Shown: positions 46,160-58,165, numbered from the stretch's first letter. The stretch: DNA of 64,000 nt from Imbricaverruca yamaguchii (GCA_034440575.1 JAOTOL010001602.1:1832501-1896500); one strand, 5' to 3'. Made by a program: numbers and translations. The notes: generated from the sequence alone by a model not told the origin.

Positions 46160-47824
46160 AAATATGCTTAAGCTTTTCGTATGGTGATCAAATCATTGTT
46201 ATGCTACGTTACCGCTGAGTATAGCAGCCGGAGTTTTCAGGAACATTATGCACTATATGAGACTGGTACCTGTCCATCATGTTGATTTTATTTTCAACAT
46301 GATCTCCGAGAGTAGTGCAATGTAACCTCAATTTGAGCCTTTCACTCATTTGCTAAGTATGAAAATGCTGCTAATGTCATGAGATATCTCTTTCCAGGGA
46401 ATTATTACGATGTGGTGGCACGCCTTTCGTCCTCTGGTGATAAAAAGCCTCAAGCTTCGAGGGCTAAGATACTGCTCTACGATAAATTGCAAGGAATTGG
46501 TTCCCTGCCCTGACTTCATCACCATGGAGCTGTGACACATTTTTTATATATGTATATCCCCCTCACCCTCCTCGGAATGGATATCTCCTTCGTCAAATAT
46601 TGAATGATGACGGATAGTGAAGTCGATTAGCCTGCAGTGAGAAAAGTCGTGGTAGCTAGAGAACAGTTGAGGCAGGTTCCAAATTACACTGGATGCCATA
46701 CAATTTTCGAAAATCACGATAATGTTTGGTAAACAATGCCACGGTCTGGGAGAGTACAGCGCGGACGGTGACTGGCTTGGCTGTCTGTTTTTGCCACATG
46801 TCAGTAAAGAGCTTTGTCTTACTCGACTTACATACGCGACTTTGATAGATTCTCTGTAGTAGAGTTGTAAGAATCAGACATTTTTCTGCATCTTAGTTGC
46901 GGATGTTGGATCTGGAAGTACTCTTGAAAGAAGATATGGCATGCAATTGAGATCCCAAGCGATCCTTCGCAGTCAGAAATAGAGGTCGTGCCCGAAAGAC
47001 CCTAAAACTAAACGTAAAAGTTGATTCCAAGATTCGGAAAGATCCATTCGACAAAATTAGGAGTTTGATGACATTGACCTTTGGCAATCATTTCATGAAC
47101 CTGATACAGGGATCTTTTATGGACACACGGTTTCAGGAAATTATTCGAAAGCGCACTAATTAAATTGTGGATATGGACTTGTTCAACAAACATCACTTGG
47201 ATTTCGAATAATGGAAAACATTTGGCAAAACTGACTCTATATGACTGACTTTGCCATTAATGATTAATGTTCCTGGAGCCATTTGGTGCAATAATTAGAT
47301 AACGCGAACGTTCCGCCGACTCCAGATGAGATAAAAAAACGCATAAATTCCATTATATAATTTATGCTGTTACTACTAAAAGCAAGACACAACAGTGTAT
47401 TGTATATGGGGACAAAATTAGGTGTATGATGGATATAGACTACATCTTTGCCAAGTAGATGCGAATTACTTGCATTGTGATCATATGTATAATCCAGCGA
47501 GCATTCAAAGTCGTCGACTCACTTCATATTCCCCTTCTATTTCCTCTCGATCACAGTGCGTCGATAATGCCACCGGCTCTCGTCTATTTTGCTGTCCTCT
47601 TTCTCTCGCTTTCGTTCTTGCTCTCAGTCTCGCTCTCCCCTCTTTCTTTTTCCTTCCTTCCGTTTGCCCACATGACAACATGCCTCAAGTATTTATAAAT
47701 TGACATTATGACTTAGTAATACTGGAGGAACAAAATGGAACACTTAGTCAAACACGCGTGACAACAGCTATATAATTTTAATTAGTCTGAATTCATACTG
47801 AGGTGACGTCGTGGACCAGTGTCC

Positions 47825-48103
47825 TATTGCTAAATGGAGCTTGTTGCATGGACCCCGGCCCTACCACCAAGTCCATGGATTCCAGTTCAACGGCAGAATT
47901 TTTACCCAGAGTTTAACGTGTCTTTAATGCACCGTCACGGTCGCACTGGTAACTCGTTCCCGGTCTTATCGGGTCAGTTGCCAACTGAGCCTCACAGCCG
48001 GGGGCTAAATGCGAGCTCATAAAGAGACTCGGACCCTGCCTTTCCAGGGGCAGAGAAAACCAATGCACGTAAGCGCTCTAACCAACTAACTTACGGGCTG
48101 GCA
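47825..48103 (-). mobile_element. tRNA-derived SINE, family 1, copy 2
   Basis: Same family as 10700-10981. The A box is degraded (TAAGTTAGTTGG, 48093-48082) and the B box reads GGGTCCGAGTCT (48036-48025). It shares AGCGCTCTAACCAACT, TTCAACGGCAGA and GCTTGTTGCATG with copy 1. It lies inside the proposed intron, antisense to the host gene, ending about 90 bp before the exon B acceptor. Confidence 0.82.
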
Positions 48104-48196
48104 ACAAGCCGAGTTACGGGTGCGGCATCTGTGTGTCGCCAACCGTATGGGTGGTGGTGGTTGTGTGTTCGACGCTGATCAGGGGGCGAATTTCAG

Positions 48197-49229
48197 GTTC
48201 GGATCACTCGTCCCCACTGTCTCTGCCGGTGGACAACGGGCGTCGGCCGGCGCTCAGCTCGCCGTCGCCTCCCCCGCTCTCTCTGGCGGCGAGCGGCCGT
48301 CCACTGGACGCGGCTTCCTCAGCGACGGCTGGCCACATCGGCGGCGGCTGGTCTGCCACTGACATAGCCGCAACGCCGCCGGATGCGCACACCTCCAGAA
48401 CACATCCCGTCTCCTACACGACAGTGCCGCCTGCGTCCGCTGCCCCCAGAGAGCCGCCAGCCATCCGCAAGTCGGCCCCGTTCGGTCACCGCTCCTATCC
48501 GGACACGTCCGGCGTGCAGCCGTCGGTCGGTGAGCGGCCGGCGCCCGCGCCGTCTATGACCGACCGGCGCTCTTCGGGCGACTGCACCGGCCACTACAGC
48601 ACCGCGTCTCCCTATCAACACACTTCAAGTCGGCGCCACCCGACGTACAGCGGCGCGACGCCCGCTCTTCACGCGTCAGGCCGTCGCGTCGATAGCCTGG
48701 ACTCGCCGTCGTCCGGTTCCCGTCGCCACGGCGGCCCACCGCATCCGCACACCTCGGCGTCGGCTGTGGTCGGCGGCCACTCCGGCTACAGCTCCGCTTC
48801 TCCCAGTGGACGCCCGACGGCCGCCCGCCTGTCCGCCGCCGCCGCCGCCTCTGTGCCTGCCGCCCCCCACCCGGCGGCCGCTCGGGCGCAGCCGGGCGTG
48901 CCCGTGCCCCCGCACCAGCACGTGCCCGCGTCCCCAGTCTCACGTACCGCCAACGGGCACGCGGTGCAGCTGGCGTCGCCCGGTCGGGCCGCCGGCGGTG
49001 CGCTAGCGTCGCCGTGTGTGCCGCCGTTACTGTCACGGGCGGCCGCCGCCGGCCCGGGCGGCTGGCCTGGCGCGCCCACCGCCGCCGCCAACGACAGGAC
49101 GGAGAAGCCGCCGCCGAGCACGCCCGACAGGCGTGTGGCCGGCAGAAGGGCGGCGCGAACTGCGCTAGCGCCCGACTCGCCTGTGGACGACGACACCAGT
49201 CGGGTGCAGCCTTCCACGTGGATGCCCAG
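48197..49229 (+). CDS. Exon B of the predicted low-complexity protein
   Basis: Acceptor GAATTTCAG|GTTCGG at 48196/48197. The frame needs one base from the previous exon, which exon A supplies (TTA G|GT gives Leu-Gly), so the two exons fit. The 344-residue segment is rich in Ser, Pro, Ala, His and Arg, GC3-biased, free of stops, and without a recognisable domain. Low-complexity runs include TAARLSAAAAASVPAAPHPA. The end is either a stop (TAA 49231-49233 after WMPR) or, equally likely, the donor CCCAG|GTAATG at 49229/49230, which would leave phase 2 and require a further exon beyond. It could instead belong to a separate gene, since the link rests on phase and spacing only. Confidence 0.6.
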
Positions 49230-50639
49230 GTAATGTGACCGTGCGCCGACGAACGCGCGTGCGCGCTGCGTCTAGACGTGTTACTGCACCCGACGCGCTA
49301 ATTATTCGTAGTAGTGATGCCCTTATCTTATTTGGTCCACATGATGTCTCGAAGCAACGACCACTGCAATTTAATTTAGGTTTCCATCCATATTGAAAGT
49401 GCGTTTCTAGCGAAACACCTATTGAACCACCACTACATTGGAATGGAGAGGAGGAAATTTCACTCCCTGGCGTTTCGCATATTTATCCGTAAGTATTAAT
49501 TACTTACCTATGAAGCTGACGCTCATTCTATTCTGTTACTTATTCAATACTTATTCATCAGAAGCCTTAAACCTTGTCAATAGTGCGCTAGTTCTTTATT
49601 TTCTCAGGTTGGCCCGCAGCCATCTCTTATCAGCTACCAGAAATGCATTATTGCTTCTACATCTCTTCTGAATAACCACTGTCAGCTTACGAAGCTCTAA
49701 ACACGGCTAGCATAATATCATATTAAGTCAGATCAAACCGGATAAGAAGCATCAGATGTCACCACAAGACCGCAAAAATTCGAGATGTTTTGTTTAAATA
49801 TTGCGATAGTCTGTTGAGCGTAGCAGCTTTAATGCGTAAAACTAGATACCAGGAACTGCAGGGACTATTCTGCTTAGTTCACACGAAAGGCACCTGTGGG
49901 AATTGGAGCACCTGCTTCCAGCAGTTGTGCTTCATCCTCCTCGCGACAATGAAGCATCCGCGGGTTGCTTCCGCATTCCCAGGAAGCACATCGACCGTAC
50001 ATTAATCCTTGTTGTTCTTGGCACGGCTCACATTACAAGTCCTTGGATATTCCCAAGGTGTGTTTGTTATTCCAGTTTCCCGGAATCTTTCGCGGCTCAA
50101 AACAACACTTTTGAATGCATATGCAACTAAGAGACCTGTTAGTGGGACTTATGTTTGTGATATTTTTGCACATTAGATACTTAACATGGAATTTTGATTT
50201 GTAATTCCGAACATTACACTTATTCTAAAATGGAGGTAGGGGGTAAACCTGTCCGCGATGACTTTTTTGTTCCGAATATTGATCATTCTACCCTTTTTGG
50301 ATGTAATATGATCAGTGTGTGAGAAGAAAAGTGGGGAGAAATTATTTCTGCGAAACCCATCAGTACCGACATTTTTTGTTTTACCCTTATATAAGCTCCA
50401 CCATGAGTTTGGCTCCTTCAAAATTCAGATATTCTCAGTTTTGGTGCTAGAGAGCTAATTTTTGGTTTCTGAAAACGCATACCCCAAATTTGGTCTTAAA
50501 AGCATGCTTAAGTTTCAAATTTCTGAAAAATATCGTATGAAACAGATATATATAGCGGATATATAGCGAATATATATCTATCATATGTAACGTCGGATAT
50601 ATTTGTAGGTGATGTGTGCTGCTTCTTCATCGACTATCT
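49230..50639. other. Non-coding, possibly the next intron
   Basis: AT-rich unique sequence after the donor at 49230. No repeat or exon recognised; 50540-50600 is a short TATA-rich patch. Confidence 0.45.
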
Positions 50640-53425
50640 CCTTCGTCCTCGACTCTAAGATGCCATGGGTTTCGGAATGTGTGGAGGCCGTGCATCGCCA
50701 CGCGCCTGGCGGCTCCCCTTAGCAGGAGAACGAGACGGGCCTCCGGCGCGCGGCGGTCCGCACCTTCGTGCTCGCCCTCCACGAGCTGTGGTGTTCGGCC
50801 TTCGGGATCGAGTTCGTTACGATGCGCAAAGTCATCGCGGACAGGTTGCGGAGGGAACTCGTCATGCACTTCAACGCGGACAAGCAGCGTAAGGACGACA
50901 GTGTCAGTCGCAGAGCGCGCGTGCGCGAGTGGCGGCGCAGCCACAGCATCATCTTCAATGCCTTCCGCACTGATGTCAACCCGAAGAACTTCGCGCATGA
51001 CGAGAGCGTTTTCTTTGCCAACCAGCAGCTGCCGCATCGGCCGGGGTGCGTCACGGACAAGGTCGACGACGAGTATACCACACCTCCGGTGGTCAGCAAG
51101 GACACGATGACGTTCGCAGACGCCGCCACCGACACTCGCGACGAGCAGCGACTGCTCCGGTCAAGTTTCGCGCGCGACGAAGTATCGCGTGAGACTCAGA
51201 CTGAGGCCGCTGACATGGCGCATTCGCCACGACCGCCAATTCGTGCTGGGTCGTGCAACTGCACCGACGGGAGCAAGACCGCCATCGCCGTCGTGTCGAC
51301 GATATGCGGCATTTCTGTGCCGAAGGCCCGTGTGACGATGCAGGCGACATGCAACCACATGTACGGCCACACGTACCACCTATCCAAGCCGAGCTCCGCC
51401 GACGACGAGCCTCCTCCTCCGAAGAAAGCGCTGTGCCAGCCGCCGGTGTCTGCGGACGAGTACGTGGATTGCAAGCTCCTGACTGCCGTCCGTGCGAACT
51501 GTGACTGAATTCAAGCTGTCACAGGCGGCGCAGGAAGAGGCGAACGCAGCCCATGCTCTGTGTATGCTGCCTGACGACGTTCGTGTGGTCGTCCACTATG
51601 ACACGACATCGCGCAACAACATCGCCGGCGAGAGGCCGTCGCTCATTCTCGTGTTCAGCAACGCCCAACGCTTCCGTCTCCGCCCGCTCTTCTTTGCTTA
51701 CAAGGACCGCCCGAACGCGAGTAAGAACCTCGCGTTCGAGAAGGAGGTGTCGGCAGCACTTCAGACCGATCACTTTCCGCACCACTCGCTGTGCAAGGCA
51801 CACACCGTGGAGGCTCTTGATATCTCGAATCTGCGCGTGCTCTCGTCGCTGGAGCAACAAGTCAAGTTGCGGCAGAAGATCGAGGCCGTCGACCCCGCGT
51901 TGCGATCGTTCTTCTGCTGCCGTCTGGCGGTCGTCATCGCGGGCATCGTGGCGCTGCTCAAGCTGATCACACACGACAAGAGCGCCGCGTCGACTTCACT
52001 CGCCGACGAATTCGACTTGCTTTGTCGAGTCGGAAGGCGTGGTCAAACACATGGTGCTCTACCACGAGCGGCGCTTCACGAAGCTACGCGTCTGCGTCGC
52101 TGGTGCACTCAATGCCGCTGCTGCGCAGGTTGTTTGCAGAGACGGGTCGCAAAAACCTCTTGGTGAAGGCGTGCAAGCTATACTTGGAGTGCGAGGTCTT
52201 CAAGACTGGGCTGCGTGTGGTGGCATAATTCACTCAGATGGTGACGCTGCCCCTGCTCAACTGCATCGAGCAGTGCTCGCAGGTCTATCTGCTCAAGCTC
52301 CTGCCGCAGCTGCACGACGACCTCGCCCAAGGCACTATGGACACACTGCAACAGTGGCGCGTCACGTCTGACTACGTGCCGGTGGAGCCGCCGTCGACCG
52401 CCCTGGAGCACCAAGTGCTCAAGAAGATGTGCGCCGACGCCAGTCGCACCGTGAAGTTGCAGCGCGGCCGCGAGTACGGCTTCACAGCCGACCACGAGGC
52501 GCCGCCGCGCGCCGCACAGCTCCACTTGCTGCCAAAGCTGGAGTTGGCGAAGATGCCAACACACAACATCGACGCCGAGCGCAACTTAGCGAAGTTCAGC
52601 CACCTCGCAGTGGTTGCGAAGTTCCGCAACAAGAACGTCTCGGCGAAGAGAATTCGGACAGATATGACGCTGTACCAGTCGGAGGTCCAGACCGTTGACC
52701 GCGTCACTATCGCCATCAAGTCGGTCCTGCCAAGCGCGAGTCGTAGTGGACAGCCGAGCAGCGTGCACTCCTGCGCGAGCGGCTGCAGCGCAAGTTGGGC
52801 ACCAGCCAGCGTTTGCGCGACTATGTGCGTCGCCTCCTCATTGAGTGCAAGCGATGGGGCGGCCCGTGCTCATCGGTTGACGAGCTATTGGTGGCTCTTC
52901 GCGGCAACCCGAACAATGACGAGCGGCTCGTTCTAACCGAGCTTTCTTTCTACAAGCATTCGCACTCGGCAGACGTCGCGGCGCGACGGGAGCTGTTCAA
53001 GCTCATGCGAATGTCGCACGCCGAGCGGTTCTAGATCTTGTGTGAGTTGCTGAGCGACATACACGAGGCGAGCGACGCCACATCGATCGCGAACTTGCCA
53101 ACGAATGCTGAGCTGGCTGCGACGCTGCGTCTGCCGGGAGAGGCTACGGCAGCCGGAGACGGCGACCGCGCTGGCTGCGGCCGGTACGTCCGCACCTGAG
53201 CTGATGGTGCTGCCGGTCGTGATGTGGGAGATGGCGGCAGACTGCGTCCCTTGGTTCCTGTGCTACCCGAAGGAGGTCCGCGATGATGGGAACATTGTCG
53301 TCGAGCACCTCCAGCGGGTGCACAAGAAGTCCGACAAACTGTGGCGGCACCCGGTCGTTCAGGACGTCCACGTCGCCCCGCCAGGGCAGCTCGTCCAGTG
53401 CTCAGTTGAGGGCGAGTGGTCGTAA
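50640..53425 (+). pseudogene. Multiply broken gene of an unrecognised, transposon-like family
   Basis: A single protein about 900 residues long can be followed through changing frames. In order: MPWVSECVEAVHRH...; an in-frame TAG (50720); LALHELWCSAFGIEFVTMRK to ARVTMQATCNHMYGHTYHLS; a shift near 51500; VVVHYDTTSRNNI, RLRPLFFAYKDR, HSLCKAHTVEALD and LLKLITHDKSAASTS; shifts near 52020 and 52110; KACKLYLECEVFKTGLRVVA and a TAA (52226); TQMVTLPLLNCIEQ to TLYQSEVQTVDRV; a shift and TAG near 52744; LRERLQRKLGTSQRLRDY; a TAG (53032); a shift near 53195; then WEMAADCVPWFLCYPKEVRD to a final stop. GC-rich codons with little divergence suggest recent death. I cannot name the family; similar hypothetical proteins, as I recall, are scattered through aquatic invertebrates. 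The strand-Asp-Thr-strand-strand arrangement followed by C..H resembles an RNase H-like transposase core, but this is inference. Confidence 0.6.
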
Positions 53426-54012
53426 GCCGATCCTCTAGCAATTCGGTTCACCGCGACGAACTGCGAGTATATCGCCAGCGTTTTCGCCGCCACCATCTTG
53501 AAAATATGACCCTAGAGTGTAAATTGGGATGAGATTGGTCGAGAAATTGGGTATTTCAATCATTTTTTTATACATTTTGTGGACTGAAAATATTATTTTT
53601 GAGATCCATACATAGTCCATTTAATGGGGGTTCAACCTCAAACTTGCCATATCTGACTTTGACTGGGAGATATATCGTGTTCAAATCTGATTGGTCGAGA
53701 AATTGGGTAATTACCAAACTGAAATTTTATTTTTGAGATCCTTATTGTCGATTTAGGAACTTCAGATTGACCATATTTGGCTTTCTTTGGAAAATATATC
53801 AATTTTATTATATCTAATTATGCTAATTATTTTAATTAGGTGGTGCTGAAGAACTTCGAATTAATGGACTTTTTTTGTGCGAGGTATGATCAAATGACGG
53901 GGAAGAACATCGAATCCGACATGCACGAGCGCAATTTCAAAAGCTGACTCCATACCCCCGACATTTATTTACAAGGAATGAAAACAATGGGTAGGATGGA
54001 AAGTGATGAATG
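53426..54012. other. Non-coding, AT-rich
   Basis: Contains a weak direct duplication: GATTGGTCGAGAAATTGGGTA occurs near 53533 and again near 53690, each followed by TATTTTTGAGATCC. No gene. Confidence 0.6.
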
Positions 54013-54090
54013 TATTCAGAAAATGTGCAAGGAAAGATAAATATAATATATATGTATAGATATATATATATACATATATATGTATGTATA

Positions 54091-54167
<77 letters not shown>

Positions 54168-54178
54168 CTATGTATATA

Positions 54179-54232
<54 letters not shown>

Positions 54233-54279
54233 CTATACATATATATTATATTTATCTTTCTTTGCACATTTTCTGAATA
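54013..54279. repeat. 267-bp AT-rich near-perfect palindrome
   Basis: The outer arms TATTCAGAAAATGTGCAA... (54013-54062) and their reverse complement (ending 54279) match over about 48 bp of non-TA sequence with one mismatch. The centre is (TA)n interrupted by TACATATCTATG and by the odd dinucleotide step near 54184. Both strands therefore encode the same nonsense peptide. It resembles palindromic AT-rich repeats known for cruciform extrusion. Confidence 0.92.
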
Positions 54280-54309
54280 TATATATCAATAAATTTATAT
54301 ATATTTTTT

Positions 54310-54310
<1 letters not shown>

Positions 54311-54387
<77 letters not shown>
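54311..54387. repeat. (AT)n microsatellite after a T tract
   Basis: A T homopolymer of about 13 (54305-54317) followed by AT repeats. Confidence 0.95.
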
Positions 54388-54389
<2 letters not shown>

Positions 54390-54909
54390 CTAACTACTGC
54401 ACCAATCGGTGTTCGCCCACGATATGGATGAACTCATCGAAATAGAAGATGGAATCTTAGTTCGCCTTGGAGCCCATTAAAACTTTAAATATATACACCG
54501 CTAGTTGGTCAGCGTATACGCTGGCAATGGTTTCGAGAAATCCAGCGAGCCAACAGATGGCAGCACTGTCCATGCCTGCATTGGTATGCTGTACCGCCAT
54601 AAAGAAATGCTATGCGGAACAGGTGTGCACGGCAGACTACCATTATTTGTGCTGGGTTCGATAGCGTAGCAGTGTAGCAGTGACGTGGCAGTGTAGGACC
54701 CGGCAGCGTAGCATTGTACAGTGTGACAGTGACTGACGATCTGACCGTGCGAGATCGACAGCGTAACGTTTTGGCAATGAGCTTCAGATGTCAGACAAAT
54801 GTGTTTGGGTGACTGGAACGGTGCCGTTGCAAAACGACATTATGAACCGAAACAAATGAATTCCATTAAAAATGTGTCAGAATTCCTGCTTGGGTGGCTT
54901 TTTGGATCC
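54388..54909. other. Non-coding, no feature seen
   Basis: Short repeated words GTAGCAGTG/GGCAGTGTA at 54660-54720; nothing else. Confidence 0.45.
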
Positions 54910-55146
54910 GTATTATATTCCTAAGCAGAACGTATTGCGTCAACGCTGGTCCACCACCCAATCTGTGAGTTCCGGCTCAACGGCGGAATTTTTATCGAGG
55001 TTCAATGTGCCATCAAGGCACCTTGAACCCGGGTCAAAATTATCGGTCGTCGACCCTCCGAGCACGTTAAAGGACTGAAATCCTACATTACCACGATAAG
55101 GAAGACCAATGCAGGATAGGGTTCTAACCAACTGAGCCACTGGGAC
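54910..55146 (-). mobile_element. tRNA-derived SINE, family 1, copy 3
   Basis: A box TGGCTCAGTTGG (55139-55128) and a degraded B box, GGATTTCAGTCC (55083-55072). Shares TATATTCCTAAGCAGAAC, CCACCCAAT and GGTTCTAACCAACTGAGCC with the family. It is more diverged and somewhat shorter than copy 1. Confidence 0.8.
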
Positions 55147-55234
55147 AATTAAGGCATTTTCAAACAAACAAACAAAAACGACGACATTTGTGCTGATCTG
55201 CGCTGGATCTACGTCAAATGTACGTCTTTCCCGG

Positions 55235-55715
55235 TTCAGGACACTCCGTCTGCTCGGAGTCCCCTCTACAAAAGCTTGGACCTTTTCTATCACACAAGGA
55301 AGCCCCTGTGCAGTTCCGGCCAACATCGGCCCAGGAGACCTTCATACCGACTCAGGGCCCTCCCCAGCGGCCCGGGTCCTCCAACATCTAGGGGTCCTCT
55401 TCGTCGACGCAGGGGACCTCCTTAGCAACCCAGGGCCTCCTCTGTCGAGTCAGAGGCCCTCTTTCAACAGTTTGTGTCCCCTCCATCAGTCGAGAAATCC
55501 TTGCACTTCTTGGGTCCCTTCCTTCGGCCAAAAGGTCCTTTCTGATGACCAGAAATCCTGATTCTATCCGGAAACTAGGGCCCCTCCGTCATTTCAGGGG
55601 CCCACTTTGAGGACCCAAGGACGTTTCCGGAAAGCCGGAGGTCCTTTTCAAACGCTTGCGCCCTGCCCATCAGGTCAGGGCCTCTTTCTCTGCTTGGGCT
55701 CCACTGATAGCCCGG
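55235..55715. repeat. Highly degenerate tandem repeat, unit about 30-35 bp
   Basis: Recurring words GGTCCT(C/T)TT, AGGGCC, TCGAC/TCAG and CCCTCC at roughly 30-35 bp spacing. Copies are too diverged to fix a unit by eye. Confidence 0.5.
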
Positions 55716-56639
55716 CCCGGCTGAGGTAGTAGTTCAATCCTCGAATAGCTTCAAATACGATATTTGTTTATTGTCCACAATCTCCAACAGCATATTGTGC
55801 CCTTTACAGGAGAAGTCAGTAGCTAAAAACGTACACAGAACAGGTGAATAGTTTTCAGTTCAAACAGGCAAACGGCTGTCAGAACTCGTCGATGTCCGAT
55901 GGCTCCGCGTCTCAGATGTGAGCGTGTGACGCAGCACAGTCGTATCTCACCACCTGTGTCTTAAATGCATTCAGCGAGTCTGTGAAGATGTCCACACTCG
56001 GTGTCATCGCTAAAAATGAGTTCGCTACTCTCAATAATCTGTTAAACAAGCCACACCTAATGGTTTCTAAACGTGCATACGGTACATGGAATAAAACAGG
56101 TTGCCTATTTCTCCTGACTGGGACACTTAATCCAAAGTTTTGCAATAACATTGATGAGTCTATGATAAAGTTTATGAATAACATTGATAAAGTGTATGCT
56201 CTCCAAACGAGCATTTGTAGCAAAAACACTATCACTTATATTTGATATATATGAAGCATAAATGTGGTACTTCCATCTGATTATTTCTAAAGTATATATT
56301 TTTACAGGCATCGAGGCCACCGAAGGTCACATGACCTGATGTCATACGGTAACTTTTTACACATGTATCACTCATGAAACAAATATTGTTCGAATTGGAT
56401 TCCTTGAATCTTTTGGAGTTAAAAAATGCATGGTTCATTATATTTTGAATGAGATTTGACATAGTTCTCGGCCATCAAACCTTTCAGCGTAACCTTCCAG
56501 AAATGTCCGAGGGCATAATTCCTGAACCATTGGCCTGATTGACATACAATTTTAGCAGGTAGATTCCGGGTAAGTGATAACCCCATACACCAACGTTGCT
56601 CAAGGTCTGAGACATGTAAGTGTACAATCACCCCTTTGC
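55716..56639. other. Non-coding, no feature seen
   Basis: AT-moderate unique sequence; overlapping open frames of about 70 to 107 codons on both strands have no recognisable family. Confidence 0.45.
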
Positions 56640-56836
56640 CTGGTTGATTTGTCCTGGACGTAAGTGTATGTACGTCCCAAATATACGTAAGCGCAAATGT
56701 ACGTATGGTCAAATGCACGTAAGTGAAAATGTACGTAAGCGCAAATGTAGGTAAGGCCAAATGCACGTATGCGGAAATGCACTTATGGCAATCGTACGTA
56801 TGCGCAAATGTATGTAAGAGCAAGTGTACGTATGGC
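56640..56836 (-). repeat. 16-bp minisatellite, left block (inverted)
   Basis: Units such as ACGTAAGCGCAAATGT, 16 bp, about 12 copies, with substitutions and small indels. This is the reverse complement of the block at 57705-58165. It abuts the MITE copy at 56863. Confidence 0.9.
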
Positions 56837-56862
56837 ATATGAACCAAACCAAATCTGCTTAA

Positions 56863-57675
56863 CCCGTCCCGTCTCGGGGGGGTCTTCAACCGCCCCCCAG
56901 GTTTTTCGCAGATAGCGGACGAACAACTCACGGCAGCCAGCCCAAATTTGGCATACCTTTACCCACATCAATTTGACATGGTGATTCAAAATTTATAGGT
57001 CAGATCATCTAGGGTCAACGAATTAGTCAAGGTTAAGTGAGGTCACCTCCAAAAAAGTTCAACCAGTCCCCACGCTTTAACGGATACAGATATTTTAATG
57101 AAGTTTCAGCGTTTGCTTATCTTTAGGGATGAAGCAAAACGTACGAGTTTTATTTTTTTGTAGTTTTTGAGTACATATAAGTTTTGCGTATTTTCCAACT
57201 TGCAGTTCAAATAGAGGATTCTGGCTAAAGTAAGCATTTTTTGTTAGGGTAAGTTGACTTCCAACAACGTTTATCGGTGTGCTCTACCCATTAGAAAAGG
57301 AAAATTAAAGCAAACTTGAAAACTCAAAGTTTTCAAATTTTGAGAGAAAAGCATTATTTTGTGGGGGCCAAAAAACAGCCCTGGTCGATTTCGCTTTCCT
57401 TTTCTCATTCCATATAAATTTTGTTTTTCCATATATCCCCGAAAATCAACTCCCCAGGGTCAAAATATCATGTAAGACGTGAAAAGTCGTGAAAATCTAG
57501 CCTCCCTGGTGACGTCACTTTTGGGGGACGTTGTTTTGGAGGGTGGAACCGGACCTTACTCGTCGAGCACTTTCCGATGACACCTCGTTCGTTTTCGTGC
57601 AATACTTAGTTTGGATTTTAGAGGGGGTCTTCAACAGACCCCCCCTCCCGAGACGGGGTGTGAGGATTTTACCGG
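56863..57675 (-). mobile_element. TTAA-flanked MITE, copy 2 (inverted)
   Basis: The left end has TTAA (56859-56862) then CCCGTCCCGTCTCGGGGG, the reverse complement of the right end of copies 1 and 3. It aligns through GTGACGTCACTTTT (57510-57524) and CGATGACACCTC to GAGACGGGGTGTGAGGAT near 57668. Both ends carry GTCTCGGG-G(n) and GGGTCTTCAAC, giving an extended terminal inverted repeat. The expected CTGAAGGGGTTAA at the right has been lost, so no clean TTAA remains there. Confidence 0.8.
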
Positions 57676-57704
57676 AAAGACGGCGCGGTTTAAAAGCAAA
57701 GGCA

Positions 57705-58165
57705 CGTACACCTAAAGGTACGTACATTGGCTCATACGTACATTTGCTCTGCATTCGTTTACGCTTAGGTACTGTTGCGCTTACGTATATTTACGCCTAC
57801 GTACTCTTGGCTTTACCTACATTTGCGCTTACGTACTTTTGCGCATATGCACATTTGCGCTTACGTACTTTTGTGCTTACGTACATTTGCGCTTACGTAC
57901 ATTTGCGCATACGTACATTTTCGCTTACGCACATTTGCGCATACGTACATTTGCGTATGCGTACTTTTGCGTTTACATATATTTGCGCTTACGTACTTTT
58001 GCGCATATGCACATTTGTGCTTACGTACTTTTGTGCTTACGTACATTTGCGCTTACGTACTTTTGCGCATACGTACATTTTTCATACGTACATTTGCGCT
58101 TACGTACATTAGCCATACGCACATTTGCGTACGTACGTCTGCAATACGTACATTTGTTTTACGTA
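57705..58165 (+). repeat. 16-bp minisatellite, right block
   Basis: Unit ACGTACATTTGCGCTT and its GCGCAT variant, about 28 copies. TACGTA and ACGT palindromes fall at unit junctions. Plus-strand frames cycle with a 16-residue period (AYVHLRLRTFAHTYIC); artefact. Confidence 0.95.

Larger units (their letters stand above)
44874..48196 (+). other. Proposed intron between exons A and B
   Basis: Starts GTATGA and ends GAATTTCAG at 48196. It contains a TA microsatellite (45979-46151), a SINE (47825-48103) and otherwise AT-rich unique sequence with no supported gene. A small 10-bp inverted repeat, ATCATGTTGA/TCAACATGAT, lies near 46278-46305. Confidence 0.5.

Noticed and set aside
57690..57693. TTAA as the right boundary of MITE copy 2
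   Set aside because: The preceding bases do not match the element end (expected ...GAAGGGG); similarity stops near 57670, so this TTAA is probably incidental.
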